Assembly: GCA_026400695.1 (NCBI GenBank)
Contig: JAPLON010000089.1
Span: 1-17,261 of the forward strand
Direction: 5' to 3'
Length of the DNA: 17,261 bases
DNA from: Pseudomonadota bacterium
Lineage (GTDB): Bacteria > Pseudomonadota > Alphaproteobacteria > Paracaedibacterales > CAITNM01
The translations under genes were made by a program, and so were the position numbers. How positions within the stretch are numbered: the first letter of the stretch is position 1; each line of letters opens with the position of its first letter. Below are positions 7,524-14,675 of the stretch, piece by piece. The notes beneath the pieces were generated by a model that had not been told where the DNA came from, searched no databases, and saw only the letters and a program-made list of their open reading frames with translations.

Positions 7524-8771
7524 ATGAAAAAATCATTTATTGAAGTGCCAAAAAATCATCCTTTTCCTTTATACAACTTGCCTTATGGGGTTTTTGAATA
7601 TCGTAATAAATTAGCAATTGGTGTTGCGATAGGTGATTGGGTTTTGGACTTAACGGCCATGGAGTCGAAAGGGCTATTGCCTGAAAATTTGATTGGTAAA
7701 AAGGTTTTCAACCAAAATTCACTCAATGCATTTATGGCAACAGGCAAGGAATGCTGGAAAAAGACGAGAGAATTTATACAAAATCTGCTTGATGCAGATA
7801 ACCCTGCCCTACGTGATAATAAGGATTTACGCGCTGAGATTTTGATTCATCAAAAAGATGTGGCTATGAAAATGCCGGTGCATGCTCGCGGATATACAGA
7901 TTTTTATTCATCAATTGAACATGCCACTAACTTGGGAAAAATGTTTCGGGATCCGACTAATCCACTACTACCAAACTGGCGTCATCTTCCAATAGGGTAT
8001 GATGGTAGAGCTAGTGCTATTGTAGTTAGCGGCACTAAAATTAGGCGCCCAAAGGGCCAGGTAAAAATTGGTGAGGCTGATCCGGTTTACACTGCAACTA
8101 AGCAGTTTGATACCGAAATTGAATTAGGTTTTATTATTGGAACCGGTAATCAACTAGGTTCACCAATTGATATTAAGTCAGCTTTGGACCATGTTTTTGG
8201 GGTTGTCATATTGCTTGATTGGAGTGCGCGTGATATTCAACGTTATGAATATGTACCACTGGGACCATTCTTAGGGAAAAATTTTGGTACGACTATTTCA
8301 CCGTGGGTAGTAACTATGGATGCCTTGCAACCATTTAGTGTGGATGGCCCACAGCAAACTCCTGACCCTTTGCCATATTTGCAAAGGAAGACGAGTAATT
8401 TTGATATTGAGATTAGCCTAGCTATCAAAACTGAAAAAATGTCTGATTACCAAGAAATTGCCAATACTAATTACAAGCATATGTATTGGGATATTTCTCA
8501 ACAAGTTACGCATCATGCAAGTAATGGTTGCAACTTGGAGTCTGGCGATATTTTGGGTACGGGCACAATTAGTGGTCCAACCCCAAGTTCTTACGGCAGC
8601 ATGGTTGAACTAAATTGGAACTCTACCATACCGATTAAGCTAAATTCAGGTGAGGAGCGTTTTTACTTGGCTGATCATGACTCAATGAAAGCAGTTGCTG
8701 TTGCCAAAAAAGGCGACATTTGCATTGGTTTTGGCCAAGCAGAGGCTACTGTATTACCTGCGATTTCTTAA
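7524..8771 (+). CDS. fahA: Fumarylacetoacetase
   Basis: This 415-residue protein matches the full-length animal/bacterial fumarylacetoacetase, which cleaves fumarylacetoacetate to fumarate and acetoacetate in the last step of tyrosine catabolism. Residues 10-115 form the small N-terminal domain. The catalytic domain carries TDFYSSIEHATNLGKMFRD (125-143), NWRHLPIGYDGRAS (151-164), the metal ligands D126, E198, E200 and D232 (DWSARDIQRYEYVPLGPFLG, 232-251), H133 as the catalytic base position, and R142, Q239 and K252. Numbering is within one residue of the mouse enzyme, so the active site is intact. No other tyrosine-pathway gene is in the window. It is divergent from the riboswitch permease, and its last 18 bases overlap the convergent ferritin-like gene. 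No Shine-Dalgarno is evident. Confidence 0.96.
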   Translation: MKKSFIEVPKNHPFPLYNLPYGVFEYRNKLAIGVAIGDWVLDLTAMESKGLLPENLIGKKVFNQNSLNAFMATGKECWKKTREFIQNLLDADNPALRDNKDLRAEILIHQKDVAMKMPVHARGYTDFYSSIEHATNLGKMFRDPTNPLLPNWRHLPIGYDGRASAIVVSGTKIRRPKGQVKIGEADPVYTATKQFDTEIELGFIIGTGNQLGSPIDIKSALDHVFGVVILLDWSARDIQRYEYVPLGPFLGKNFGTTISPWVVTMDALQPFSVDGPQQTPDPLPYLQRKTSNFDIEISLAIKTEKMSDYQEIANTNYKHMYWDISQQVTHHASNGCNLESGDILGTGTISGPTPSSYGSMVELNWNSTIPIKLNSGEERFYLADHDSMKAVAVAKKGDICIGFGQAEATVLPAIS

Positions 8772-9179
8772 CTGCGAATTAGTATATTCGTATGGTTTTT
8801 CATTATCTTTAATATGTTTCGTAAAGATATTGGCACTGTCTTCATCGTCAACGTTTTTGCGTGATACATTCTGGTAAGCTTTTATGGTTAAAAGCTCACC
8901 AGTTTGAATTGCTTTCAGGGCATCTTCTTCGCTATTAATATTTTTTAGCACTTTGTAGTTGTGTAGATACGATTTCCTGATACAAGGCATCAACTCTTTT
9001 TCTTGCGGCCAATTAAGCAGTTTTGACAACGTTTCAATGTGCTCACTATGTATTTCTAAAAAGTTCTGCAGCGCATTTCGAATTTTTGGATTCTTTATGT
9101 GCTCATCACCTTCTTTGTAAAGACAGAACAGCTCTACCTCATGTTGATACAGAAAAATAGCATCGTTAAAATTCATCAT
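8754..9179 (-). CDS. Ferritin-like four-helix protein (DUF2383/PA2169-like)
   Basis: The 141-residue protein is predicted to be four helices: about 3-28, 32-56, 66-102 and 113-137. Acidic and histidine residues lie along the helices (H13, E14, E16, E23; E42, H44, E46, H47; E95; H122, E127), as in ferritin-like bundles, and GELLTIKAYQNV (94-105) resembles the third-helix pattern of DUF2383 proteins. The canonical paired E..ExxH set is not clean, so metal binding is uncertain. The ATG at 9179 is preferred over a GTG at 9188 because AAGGTG lies six bases upstream. It follows the KGG-repeat gene by 23 bp, clearly an operon, paralleling E. coli yciG-yciF where a KGG protein precedes a ferritin-like DUF892 protein. 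A role in stress survival is inferred from that. Confidence 0.75.
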   Translation of the reverse strand: MMNFNDAIFLYQHEVELFCLYKEGDEHIKNPKIRNALQNFLEIHSEHIETLSKLLNWPQEKELMPCIRKSYLHNYKVLKNINSEEDALKAIQTGELLTIKAYQNVSRKNVDDEDSANIFTKHIKDNEKPYEYTNSQLRNRR

Positions 9180-9202
9180 ACCAATCACCTTGCGAATATT
9201 GA

Positions 9203-9703
9203 TTAGTTAGTTGCAGTTTTTAGTTTAGGTTCTTCGTTTATTGTAGTGCTATTAGCTGCTACTTTACTATTCTTTTTACCTAAAGCTACATAACCTTCAT
9301 GACCAAGTTCTTCCGAACGTGCGCGTCCGCCTTTGCGCCCTAAAGCAACGTATCCTTCGTGGCCTAGCTGAGCTGATCTTGCTTTACCACCTTTACGTCC
9401 TAGGGCAACATAACCTTCATGGCCAAGTTGCTTAGAACGGGCAGTCCCACCTTTACGACCTAGCTCAGTGTATCCATCTACTCCAAGCTGCTCAGCACGA
9501 GCTTTGCCACCTTTGCGGCCCATTTCTACATAGCCATCATGGTTTAGCTGCTCAGCACGAGCTTTGCCACCTTTGCGGCCCATTTCTACATAACCATTGT
9601 GACCAAGTGATTTAGCGCGGGCTTGCCCGCCTTTGCGGCCACGTTCAGCCATAGATAAATAATCTTTTTTAGGTAATTCTTCTGTTTTTTGATTCTCTGA
9701 CAT
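9203..9703 (-). CDS. KGG-repeat (Con-10/YciG-like) stress protein
   Basis: This 166-residue, highly charged, low-complexity protein consists of about seven tandem 20-residue units built on GYVxxGRKGGxARxxxLGHE. GRKGG occurs at 22, 42, 62, 82, 102 and 122, and a degenerate GKKNS at 142. Enterobacterial YciG has far fewer motifs, so this is an expanded version. KGG/Con-10 proteins are induced by stress, desiccation or entry to stationary phase; the mechanism is poorly known and they are thought largely disordered. The ATG at 9703 is chosen for the strong AAAGGAGG just upstream; an in-frame extension to 9787 lacks this. It is the first gene of an operon with the ferritin-like gene and is divergent from the XRE-receiver regulator. 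Confidence 0.92.
   Translation of the reverse strand: MSENQKTEELPKKDYLSMAERGRKGGQARAKSLGHNGYVEMGRKGGKARAEQLNHDGYVEMGRKGGKARAEQLGVDGYTELGRKGGTARSKQLGHEGYVALGRKGGKARSAQLGHEGYVALGRKGGRARSEELGHEGYVALGKKNSKVAANSTTINEEPKLKTATN
9260..9660 (-). repeat. Tandem 60-bp coding repeats of the KGG protein
   Basis: Units of exactly 60 bp, about seven copies, code for the 20-residue KGG repeats. Units two and three are almost identical in DNA: a block of about 46 bases is unchanged between 9487-9532 and 9547-9592, including silent sites, pointing to recent duplication or homogenisation. Outer units have diverged. Confidence 0.9.
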
Positions 9704-10004
9704 TTTGCCTCCTTTTATTGTAATATTGTTATTGTCAAGTGCGTTTCGTATTCTTGTTTGTATGTATGGCACAGTACTAGTTAGCAAGCTAGGTGAAAAT
9801 TAAGAAAAATATCTCATAAAAAGTGAATTTTAAAATTTAGCCATTGTATTTACACAAAAGGATAACCACAACTGAATAAATGGTTTAAGTTTGTAATTTG
9901 GTTATCTGCTCAAAATGGGAAAATTAAAAAGAAATTAACTTGTTTTAATTTTGCGTGTTTGCTTAAGCTAACTTAGTGGTTTTTGAATTACATGGAGGTT
10001 CATA
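9704..10004. other. 301-bp divergent regulatory region, with an AT-rich inverted repeat
   Basis: The region separates the KGG-ferritin operon from the XRE-receiver gene and is very AT-rich. It holds the KGG gene's Shine-Dalgarno at its left end and GGAGGT (9994-9999) for the rightward gene. A seven-base inverted repeat, AAATTAA - CTTGTT - TTAATTT, occupies 9932-9951 and could be an operator, although such repeats arise easily in AT-rich DNA. No clear sigma-70 pair, EcfG-type GGAAC/GTT pair, RNA gene or extra reading frame was seen. Confidence 0.5.
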
Positions 10005-10694
10005 ATGGCGACAGACAGTAGAGACGAGATATTAGGAAAAAAGGTGGCGTATTTTCGTGGCAGGATGAACTGGCCATTAAAGACTCTAGCTGGCGATTTG
10101 GGGGTTTCTATCCAACAATTACAACGCTATGAAAAGGGCATTAATAAGATATCAGCGACGATGATTTTTGAATTGGCAAAGATTTTTAAGGTAGATTTGG
10201 CTTGTTTTTTTGAAGAAACAGAGAGCGTGTTGCCTAGTGATCCTGATGTTTTTAATATTCTACTTGTAGAAGATAATGTGAACGATGAGTTTTTGCTACG
10301 CAAGGCTTTGTCAGACTTTCCAAAAAAATTAAATATTTATACTATTAACGACGGTTTTGCTGCTACAAACTTTTTAAATGATATTAATTCCGGTTTAGAG
10401 CATGATTTGCCAAAGCCTGATTTGATTTTTCTAGACTTGCATTTACCTTTGATGCGCGGTTTGGATATTTTGAAAGATACGAAACGAAAGGCACAATTAC
10501 AGGAAATTCCGATAATCGTGCTAAGTAGCAGCTTAAACCCTGAAGATAGGGCTTCTGCTTATGGCTTGCAGGCTAGTGGATTTATTAGAAAGTCTTTTGA
10601 TTACGAAGAGTTTAAAGAGCATATATTAAAAGCTATGTTCTATTGGACCGACGTTGTCGAGTTACCCAGATTTTCAGAGCAAAAAGCTAGCTAA
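10005..10694 (+). CDS. XRE-type HTH / response-regulator receiver fusion
   Basis: The 229-residue protein has an N-terminal XRE helix-turn-helix (about 10-70; LAGDLGVSIQQLQRYEKG, 28-45, is the DNA-reading core) and a C-terminal receiver domain (about 82-222). The receiver keeps the acidic pair E89-D90 in LLVEDN, phospho-acceptor D144 in FLDLHLP, switch S174/S175 in VLSSS and K196. Its end, KSFDYEEF...YWTDVVELP, is of the Rcp1 type usually found as a stand-alone single domain. Most DNA-binding response regulators have the opposite order, receiver first. GGAGGT five bases before the ATG sets the start. No kinase is nearby, so the partner is unknown. It is divergent from the KGG-ferritin operon, which it may control. 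Confidence 0.92.
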   Translation: MATDSRDEILGKKVAYFRGRMNWPLKTLAGDLGVSIQQLQRYEKGINKISATMIFELAKIFKVDLACFFEETESVLPSDPDVFNILLVEDNVNDEFLLRKALSDFPKKLNIYTINDGFAATNFLNDINSGLEHDLPKPDLIFLDLHLPLMRGLDILKDTKRKAQLQEIPIIVLSSSLNPEDRASAYGLQASGFIRKSFDYEEFKEHILKAMFYWTDVVELPRFSEQKAS

Positions 10695-10724
10695 GTGATG
10701 TGAACACATAGTTTGATGCCGCGC

Positions 10725-12209
10725 TTAATCTGAGCTGTTATTTTCTGCTGCTGCGATAGTTTGATCTTTCCAATTGTGGGATGTTGCGTCCCATGTATAG
10801 GTTTTTGGGGTGTCAAAAGCTTTTTCGTAGCGCACCAGAATTTCTCTGGGGTTACGGTCAACCTGTTTAAATGCAGTTAATCCATTATTTTGGCCAATAT
10901 AATCGATATAGCGTAAAGTAAACATTGATTTTTTTTCGATGCTTGGAATCCTTTCTTCAAGTTCTTTTAGTGATTCTACTGGTTTGCCATCGATTTCTAC
11001 AAGTTTATACATTTTATCATCCCAGCCCTTACCGATGTTACTATCATCGCTACGTAGTGGTGAAGTTTTTGATATTCCGGCAAAGTATACGCCGCCATCA
11101 CGATTACCTATACTTACTGTAAGTTGATCATGGTGTTCAAACCAAACTGTACCCATGAAGCTTATCATTTTATTTTCGCTATCTTGCATGAGGTCTTCGG
11201 CAACTACAGTTACTTCTATTTCTTTGTCATCGCGCAATATTTTAAATTTTAGCGGTTCTGATGCTGTATCAATAACTCTGCCAAGATCAATCATGTGTGG
11301 TCCAATTGGTTGATTATTTACTTCTACTAGAATGTCTCCTGGTTCAAAAACTTTGGCACCTTTAAAACCACTAATTACGTTTTGTACTGTAATAATTTTT
11401 CCTTTGGCATCTGGAAATTCTTTACGATATTTTTTTGCAAAACCTTCGGTTAAAAATCCTGCAGCGAGTAATTCATCAATTGGAATATACTGCAAGCTTA
11501 GCCCTATGCTTTTTCTTGGCGGATTTTGATTGTCTTTAATATAAGTTAGAGCGTCTTTAACGTACCTAATAGGTAGTACTGTGCCGGAAACAAACTTTCC
11601 ACCATAAATAATTCCAACTACTTCGCCTTTTTTATTAAATACAGGGCTTCCGCTGGCTCCGCCAACGGTTATGCCGGAATAGTGGAATGATTGATCGTTA
11701 AACGGGGTTACACAATCGAAGATATTAAAAATAGTTCCTGTTTTTGTTGAAAATTCATCGCCAGCGGAATTACCCATGGTTGTAATTTCATCGTTAATTT
11801 GTGGGGGTTGCTCTGACAATTTTAATTCGTCGCAGTCTTCAGGTATGTTCTTAGGATCCACTTCTAAAATGGCAAAATCTAAAAACGGGTCAACATATCT
11901 GCGGCGTGCCGTTACCTTTAAGCCGTTACTAAATTTAAGTTCATAGCTACAAACACTAAAATTTCCAGCTACATGGTGATTGGTAGCAATTAAACCACGA
12001 CTTTTATCAACAATAAAACCGGTTCCTTTCCATCTTTTTGAATCAGAATCGGTGGCATTTACATAGGATTTTACATTTATCATCACAACGCCTTTCCTAC
12101 TTAGATCTAAGGGATTGCTGCGTTGTTTACTTTTAGATTTTGTGGTTTTTTTTAAAACCTTTGGTTCGGCTATTTGTGCTAACTCAGTAGCCAAAATTAG
12201 AATCGTCAC
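10725..12209 (-). CDS. Trypsin-fold serine protease with PDZ domain(s), HtrA/Nma111-like
   Basis: From the GTG at 12209 the protein has 494 residues. Residues 40-225 are a trypsin-like domain with an intact triad: H79 in ATNHHVA, D111 in FLDFAIL and S186 in GGASGSPVF. A PDZ domain follows (about 233-325; SGFKGAKVFEPGDILVEVNN, near 284-303) and a further PDZ-like region (about 350-465; VEIDGKPVESLKELEERIP). Such proteases act in envelope or periplasmic quality control. The N-terminus is odd: GTG gives a short hydrophobic start (MTILILATELAQIA) with no Shine-Dalgarno, while the open frame continues to 12239 and would add LKVFYIV, making a better signal peptide, but with only ATT (12236) as start. 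A separate ATG-initiated hydrophobic peptide lies upstream in another frame. Confidence 0.88.
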   Translation of the reverse strand: MTILILATELAQIAEPKVLKKTTKSKSKQRSNPLDLSRKGVVMINVKSYVNATDSDSKRWKGTGFIVDKSRGLIATNHHVAGNFSVCSYELKFSNGLKVTARRRYVDPFLDFAILEVDPKNIPEDCDELKLSEQPPQINDEITTMGNSAGDEFSTKTGTIFNIFDCVTPFNDQSFHYSGITVGGASGSPVFNKKGEVVGIIYGGKFVSGTVLPIRYVKDALTYIKDNQNPPRKSIGLSLQYIPIDELLAAGFLTEGFAKKYRKEFPDAKGKIITVQNVISGFKGAKVFEPGDILVEVNNQPIGPHMIDLGRVIDTASEPLKFKILRDDKEIEVTVVAEDLMQDSENKMISFMGTVWFEHHDQLTVSIGNRDGGVYFAGISKTSPLRSDDSNIGKGWDDKMYKLVEIDGKPVESLKELEERIPSIEKKSMFTLRYIDYIGQNNGLTAFKQVDRNPREILVRYEKAFDTPKTYTWDATSHNWKDQTIAAAENNSSD

Positions 12210-12216
12210 AATATAG

Positions 12217-12233
12217 AATACTTTTAAAGTATT
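12217..12233. promoter_or_regulatory. Perfect 8+1+8 palindrome at the protease gene start
   Basis: AATACTTT, one central base, AAAGTATT. The single-base centre excludes an RNA hairpin of that full length, so a DNA-bound dimeric regulator is the more natural reading. It lies 8 bp upstream of the GTG start. AT-richness makes chance occurrence possible. Confidence 0.35.
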
Positions 12234-12347
12234 AATATTTTACTAACAATGAAAATAAAGATAAGCAGTAACAAAATCTTAATCTAAGAATCATGGGGGT
12301 TGTTTTTCTAAATCATCAATATCTACAATTTATTTCGCTTTGTTAAA

Positions 12348-12376
12348 TTGTCGTTACAATAATCGATAACTATACT
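12348..12376 (+). promoter_or_regulatory. Candidate promoter of the GNAT-methyltransferase gene run
   Basis: TTGTCG (12348-12353), a 17-base spacer and a good -10 TATACT (12371-12376). The predicted start near 12383 leaves an 85-base leader before the GNAT ATG at 12468. Nothing else stands out in the 12243-12467 gap, apart from the short peptide frame noted with the protease. Confidence 0.45.
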
Positions 12377-12467
12377 GCAACCACCTTATTTAAAGATTGT
12401 GGAAACCGTGGATTAATCAAGACATTTATGGCAGCATCGTAATAATTAAATTCTTGCGAAATCACAC

Positions 12468-12920
12468 ATGATCTCCATAAAATTTGTTGACCAAATTTCA
12501 GAAGAAACTGAAACCAAAATGAGAGATGACTTAGTGGCATACGAGAGTAGCCACGGGATCGATGTAAATTATAAAAGATTCTCGTTAGTTTTAAATAATG
12601 AACAAAACGAAACCATTGGCGTTCTAAACGCCTACACCGCATTCTCGGAAATTTATATTGATGATATGTGGGTAGATTCAAAACATCGCCACCAAGGATT
12701 AGGTAAAAAATTGATTGAAACTCTTGAAAACCATTTTCAAGGCAAAGGGTTCAATAACATAAATTTATGTACCAACCAATTTAACGCACCAGAGTTCTAC
12801 AAAAAGTGTGGATTCACAGCGGAATTCACAAGAAAAAATTTGAAAAACCCCAAATTATCTAAAACTTTCCTTGTAAAGTATTTTGACGATGAAATCCAAA
12901 TTCAAGGCATTGCACAGTAA
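12468..12920 (+). CDS. GNAT family N-acetyltransferase
   Basis: The 150-residue single-domain GNAT has the expected order: strand-rich N-terminus, IYIDDMWVDSKHRHQGLGKKL (62-82) with acetyl-CoA motif R74-H-Q-G-L-G79, a long helix, and APEFYKKCGF (107-116) containing the tyrosine that usually acts as general acid. It transfers acetyl from acetyl-CoA to an amine; substrate unknown (drug, polyamine, protein or peptide N-terminus). It is the first gene of a same-strand run and is followed after 35 bp by the methyltransferase. No Shine-Dalgarno is obvious before the ATG, but the N-terminal MISIKFVDQIS is typical of the family. Confidence 0.9.
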   Translation: MISIKFVDQISEETETKMRDDLVAYESSHGIDVNYKRFSLVLNNEQNETIGVLNAYTAFSEIYIDDMWVDSKHRHQGLGKKLIETLENHFQGKGFNNINLCTNQFNAPEFYKKCGFTAEFTRKNLKNPKLSKTFLVKYFDDEIQIQGIAQ

Positions 12921-12955
12921 AAACACGAACTTTTATTATTTAAAGAGAGAGATTT

Positions 12956-13564
12956 ATGAATAAAACTATTTGCTACTATAATAACAATGCTCAAGCATTT
13001 TACGACAGAACAATTAATGCAGATATCTCAAACAGCTATGAAGCTTTTCTAAAAAAATTACCAAGCAATGCTCATATTTTAGATGCAGGTTGTGGAGTTG
13101 GCCGAGATTCTAAATACTTTCTAAGCCAAGGATATAGCGTAACTGCTTTTGATGCTTCTGAAGAAATGACTTCAATGGCGTCAAAAGAAACAGGGCTAAA
13201 CGTTCAAAAGCTTATGTTTCAAGATATGAATTTTGATGAAATATTTGATGGAGTATGGGCCCAAGCTTCTTTACTTCACATCTCTTATCAAGAAACAAGA
13301 AAAGTGTATGAGGGCATTTATCGTGCCCTTAAACCTGGGGGTATATTTTATGCATCTTATAAATACGGAATAGACCATATGCCAACTTTAGAGCGTGATT
13401 TTTGGAATATGAATGAAGAAAACGTGAAACCTTATTTTGAAGGTATATTTGATATTGTTGAAATATGGACAGAGCTGGACACTAGAAGTAAGGCGTCCCC
13501 AAGCCAAGAAGGCAGGTGGCTAAATTTTATCGTAAAAAAGACACAACAAGTAAAGAGAGACTAA
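12956..13564 (+). CDS. Class I SAM-dependent methyltransferase
   Basis: The 202-residue protein has the Rossmann methyltransferase fold: motif I ILDAGCGVGRDSKYF (41-55), acidic D66 ending strand 2 (VTAFDAS), D90 in the adenine-binding position, WAQASLLHIS (101-110) in place of motif IV, and LKPGGIFY (125-132). The overall pattern is that of small-molecule methyltransferases related to TehB/UbiE. AGAGAGAG precedes the ATG. Its TAA overlaps the next gene's ATG (TAATG at 13562-13566), so the two are translationally coupled. The substrate cannot be told. Confidence 0.92.
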   Translation: MNKTICYYNNNAQAFYDRTINADISNSYEAFLKKLPSNAHILDAGCGVGRDSKYFLSQGYSVTAFDASEEMTSMASKETGLNVQKLMFQDMNFDEIFDGVWAQASLLHISYQETRKVYEGIYRALKPGGIFYASYKYGIDHMPTLERDFWNMNEENVKPYFEGIFDIVEIWTELDTRSKASPSQEGRWLNFIVKKTQQVKRD

Positions 13565-14670
13565 TGAAAAAATTCTTAATACCATTCTTCACCTTATTGT
13601 CTGTATGTGGCAACAGCCTATTGTCCGCACAAACTGAAACACCCCCCCAAATTGAGAAATTTATCCAAGAACTAGAAGTTCAAAAAAATGAACTACAGGG
13701 TGGCGCCATTGCAATTTTTTATAAAGGCCAAGTTGTTTATAAATCAACATTTGGCAAACAAAATGGCAACTCTGGCAAAATCACTTCTAGCACCCTATTC
13801 CCTTTAGCATCCGTTTCAAAAGTTGTTTCAGCAACATCTATTGCATTAATGGTAGATAAAGGACTTTTAAATTTTAATGAAAAATTCAAGGTACCATGCT
13901 TAAAAAACCCAGTCAGTTTAAGCAATATTTTAAGCCACACAACAGGATATCAATTTTCAGGTAACGCAGAAGTTGAACAAGGCATGAGTCGTGCAAAACT
14001 TTTAAACACTATCCAAAAGCAGCAGCCAAAAGGTAAACCAGGGCAATTCTATAGGTACAGCAATACCATGTTCAGTCTAGTTGAAGAAGCTCTAAACGCC
14101 AAAGATTTGAGTCTTAGCATTGCCATAGAAAAACTAAGCGCAGATCTTAATACGCAAGGATTACAAGTACTACCAATCCCAATGAATGTCGAGGTAGCAT
14201 ACCCACACTCTAAAACAACGGTAGATGGTGTTGAGACAATGACTCCATTACCATTTCCACCGTATTACCCAAAAACAGTCCCGGCATCGGCAGGCGTTTT
14301 TGCCTCACTTGATAGCATGATCGAATTATTCAAACTCTGTTTTGGCTATAGACCTGATCTTATATCCCAAAAAACTTTAGATGTTATGTTTACCCCCATA
14401 AAATCAAATGATGATTGTTTCAAGTGGAACCTGGGAAAGCCGGTTGATAAAAAAAATATTGAATCACTTTATGCTCTTGGTTGGCGCATATTGAGCCCTA
14501 AAAAAGATCCCGCCAAAAAGCTCATTTTTCATTCCGGCTACATTAATGGTATAGGTTCTTTTATAGGATTCATTCCATCAGCAGAAATTGGTATTATCTT
14601 TTTATCAAACCAAAGAACCCCAATTCCAGTTAAAAGTGGTATAAAATTTTGGGGAAAATTTTTAAGGTAA
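13564..14670 (+). CDS. Exported serine beta-lactamase-fold hydrolase (class C/esterase-like)
   Basis: From the ATG at 13564 the protein has 368 residues with a signal peptide (MKKFLIPFFTLLSVC..., likely cut after LLSA, near 22). The penicillin-binding fold motifs are intact: S83-V-S-K86 (SxxK), Y165-S-N167 (YxN), and H323-S-G325 (third motif, HxG). This is the Beta-lactamase (Pfam PF00144) family, which includes AmpC, D-aminopeptidases and EstB-type esterases; HSG rather than KTG favours an esterase/peptidase or unspecialised member over a true beta-lactamase. An in-frame start at 13516 lies inside the methyltransferase gene and would bury the signal peptide, so it is rejected. A run of seven C (13642-13648) just after the signal peptide could allow slippage. 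Confidence 0.92.
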   Translation: MKKFLIPFFTLLSVCGNSLLSAQTETPPQIEKFIQELEVQKNELQGGAIAIFYKGQVVYKSTFGKQNGNSGKITSSTLFPLASVSKVVSATSIALMVDKGLLNFNEKFKVPCLKNPVSLSNILSHTTGYQFSGNAEVEQGMSRAKLLNTIQKQQPKGKPGQFYRYSNTMFSLVEEALNAKDLSLSIAIEKLSADLNTQGLQVLPIPMNVEVAYPHSKTTVDGVETMTPLPFPPYYPKTVPASAGVFASLDSMIELFKLCFGYRPDLISQKTLDVMFTPIKSNDDCFKWNLGKPVDKKNIESLYALGWRILSPKKDPAKKLIFHSGYINGIGSFIGFIPSAEIGIIFLSNQRTPIPVKSGIKFWGKFLR

Positions 14671-14675
14671 ATAAA

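Noticed and set aside
9260..9660. Regular 60-bp spacing suggesting a CRISPR or satellite array
   Set aside because: The units are contiguous with no spacers and encode in-frame KGG repeats; this is a coding repeat.
9704..9787. Longer KGG protein starting at 9787
   Set aside because: The strong AAAGGAGG directly before the ATG at 9703, and the lack of any KGG-like sequence upstream of it, favour the shorter form.
10690..10724. ATGTG-AA-CACAT hairpin between the XRE-receiver and protease genes as a two-way terminator
   Set aside because: Five pairs, a two-base loop and no T-run on either side; not a credible terminator.
12210..12467. tRNA or small RNA gene in the larger intergenic gaps
   Set aside because: No T-loop-like GTTCGANTC, cloverleaf pattern or strong hairpin with T-run was found here or in 9704-10004.
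12370..12681. Minus-strand reading frame of 103 codons opposite the GNAT gene
   Set aside because: It shadows a clear GNAT protein on the other strand, shows no recognisable domain and has no ribosome site.
13516..13563. Upstream in-frame start for the beta-lactamase-fold protein
   Set aside because: It lies inside the methyltransferase gene and would place 16 residues before an obvious signal peptide; the ATG at 13564 has a Shine-Dalgarno.
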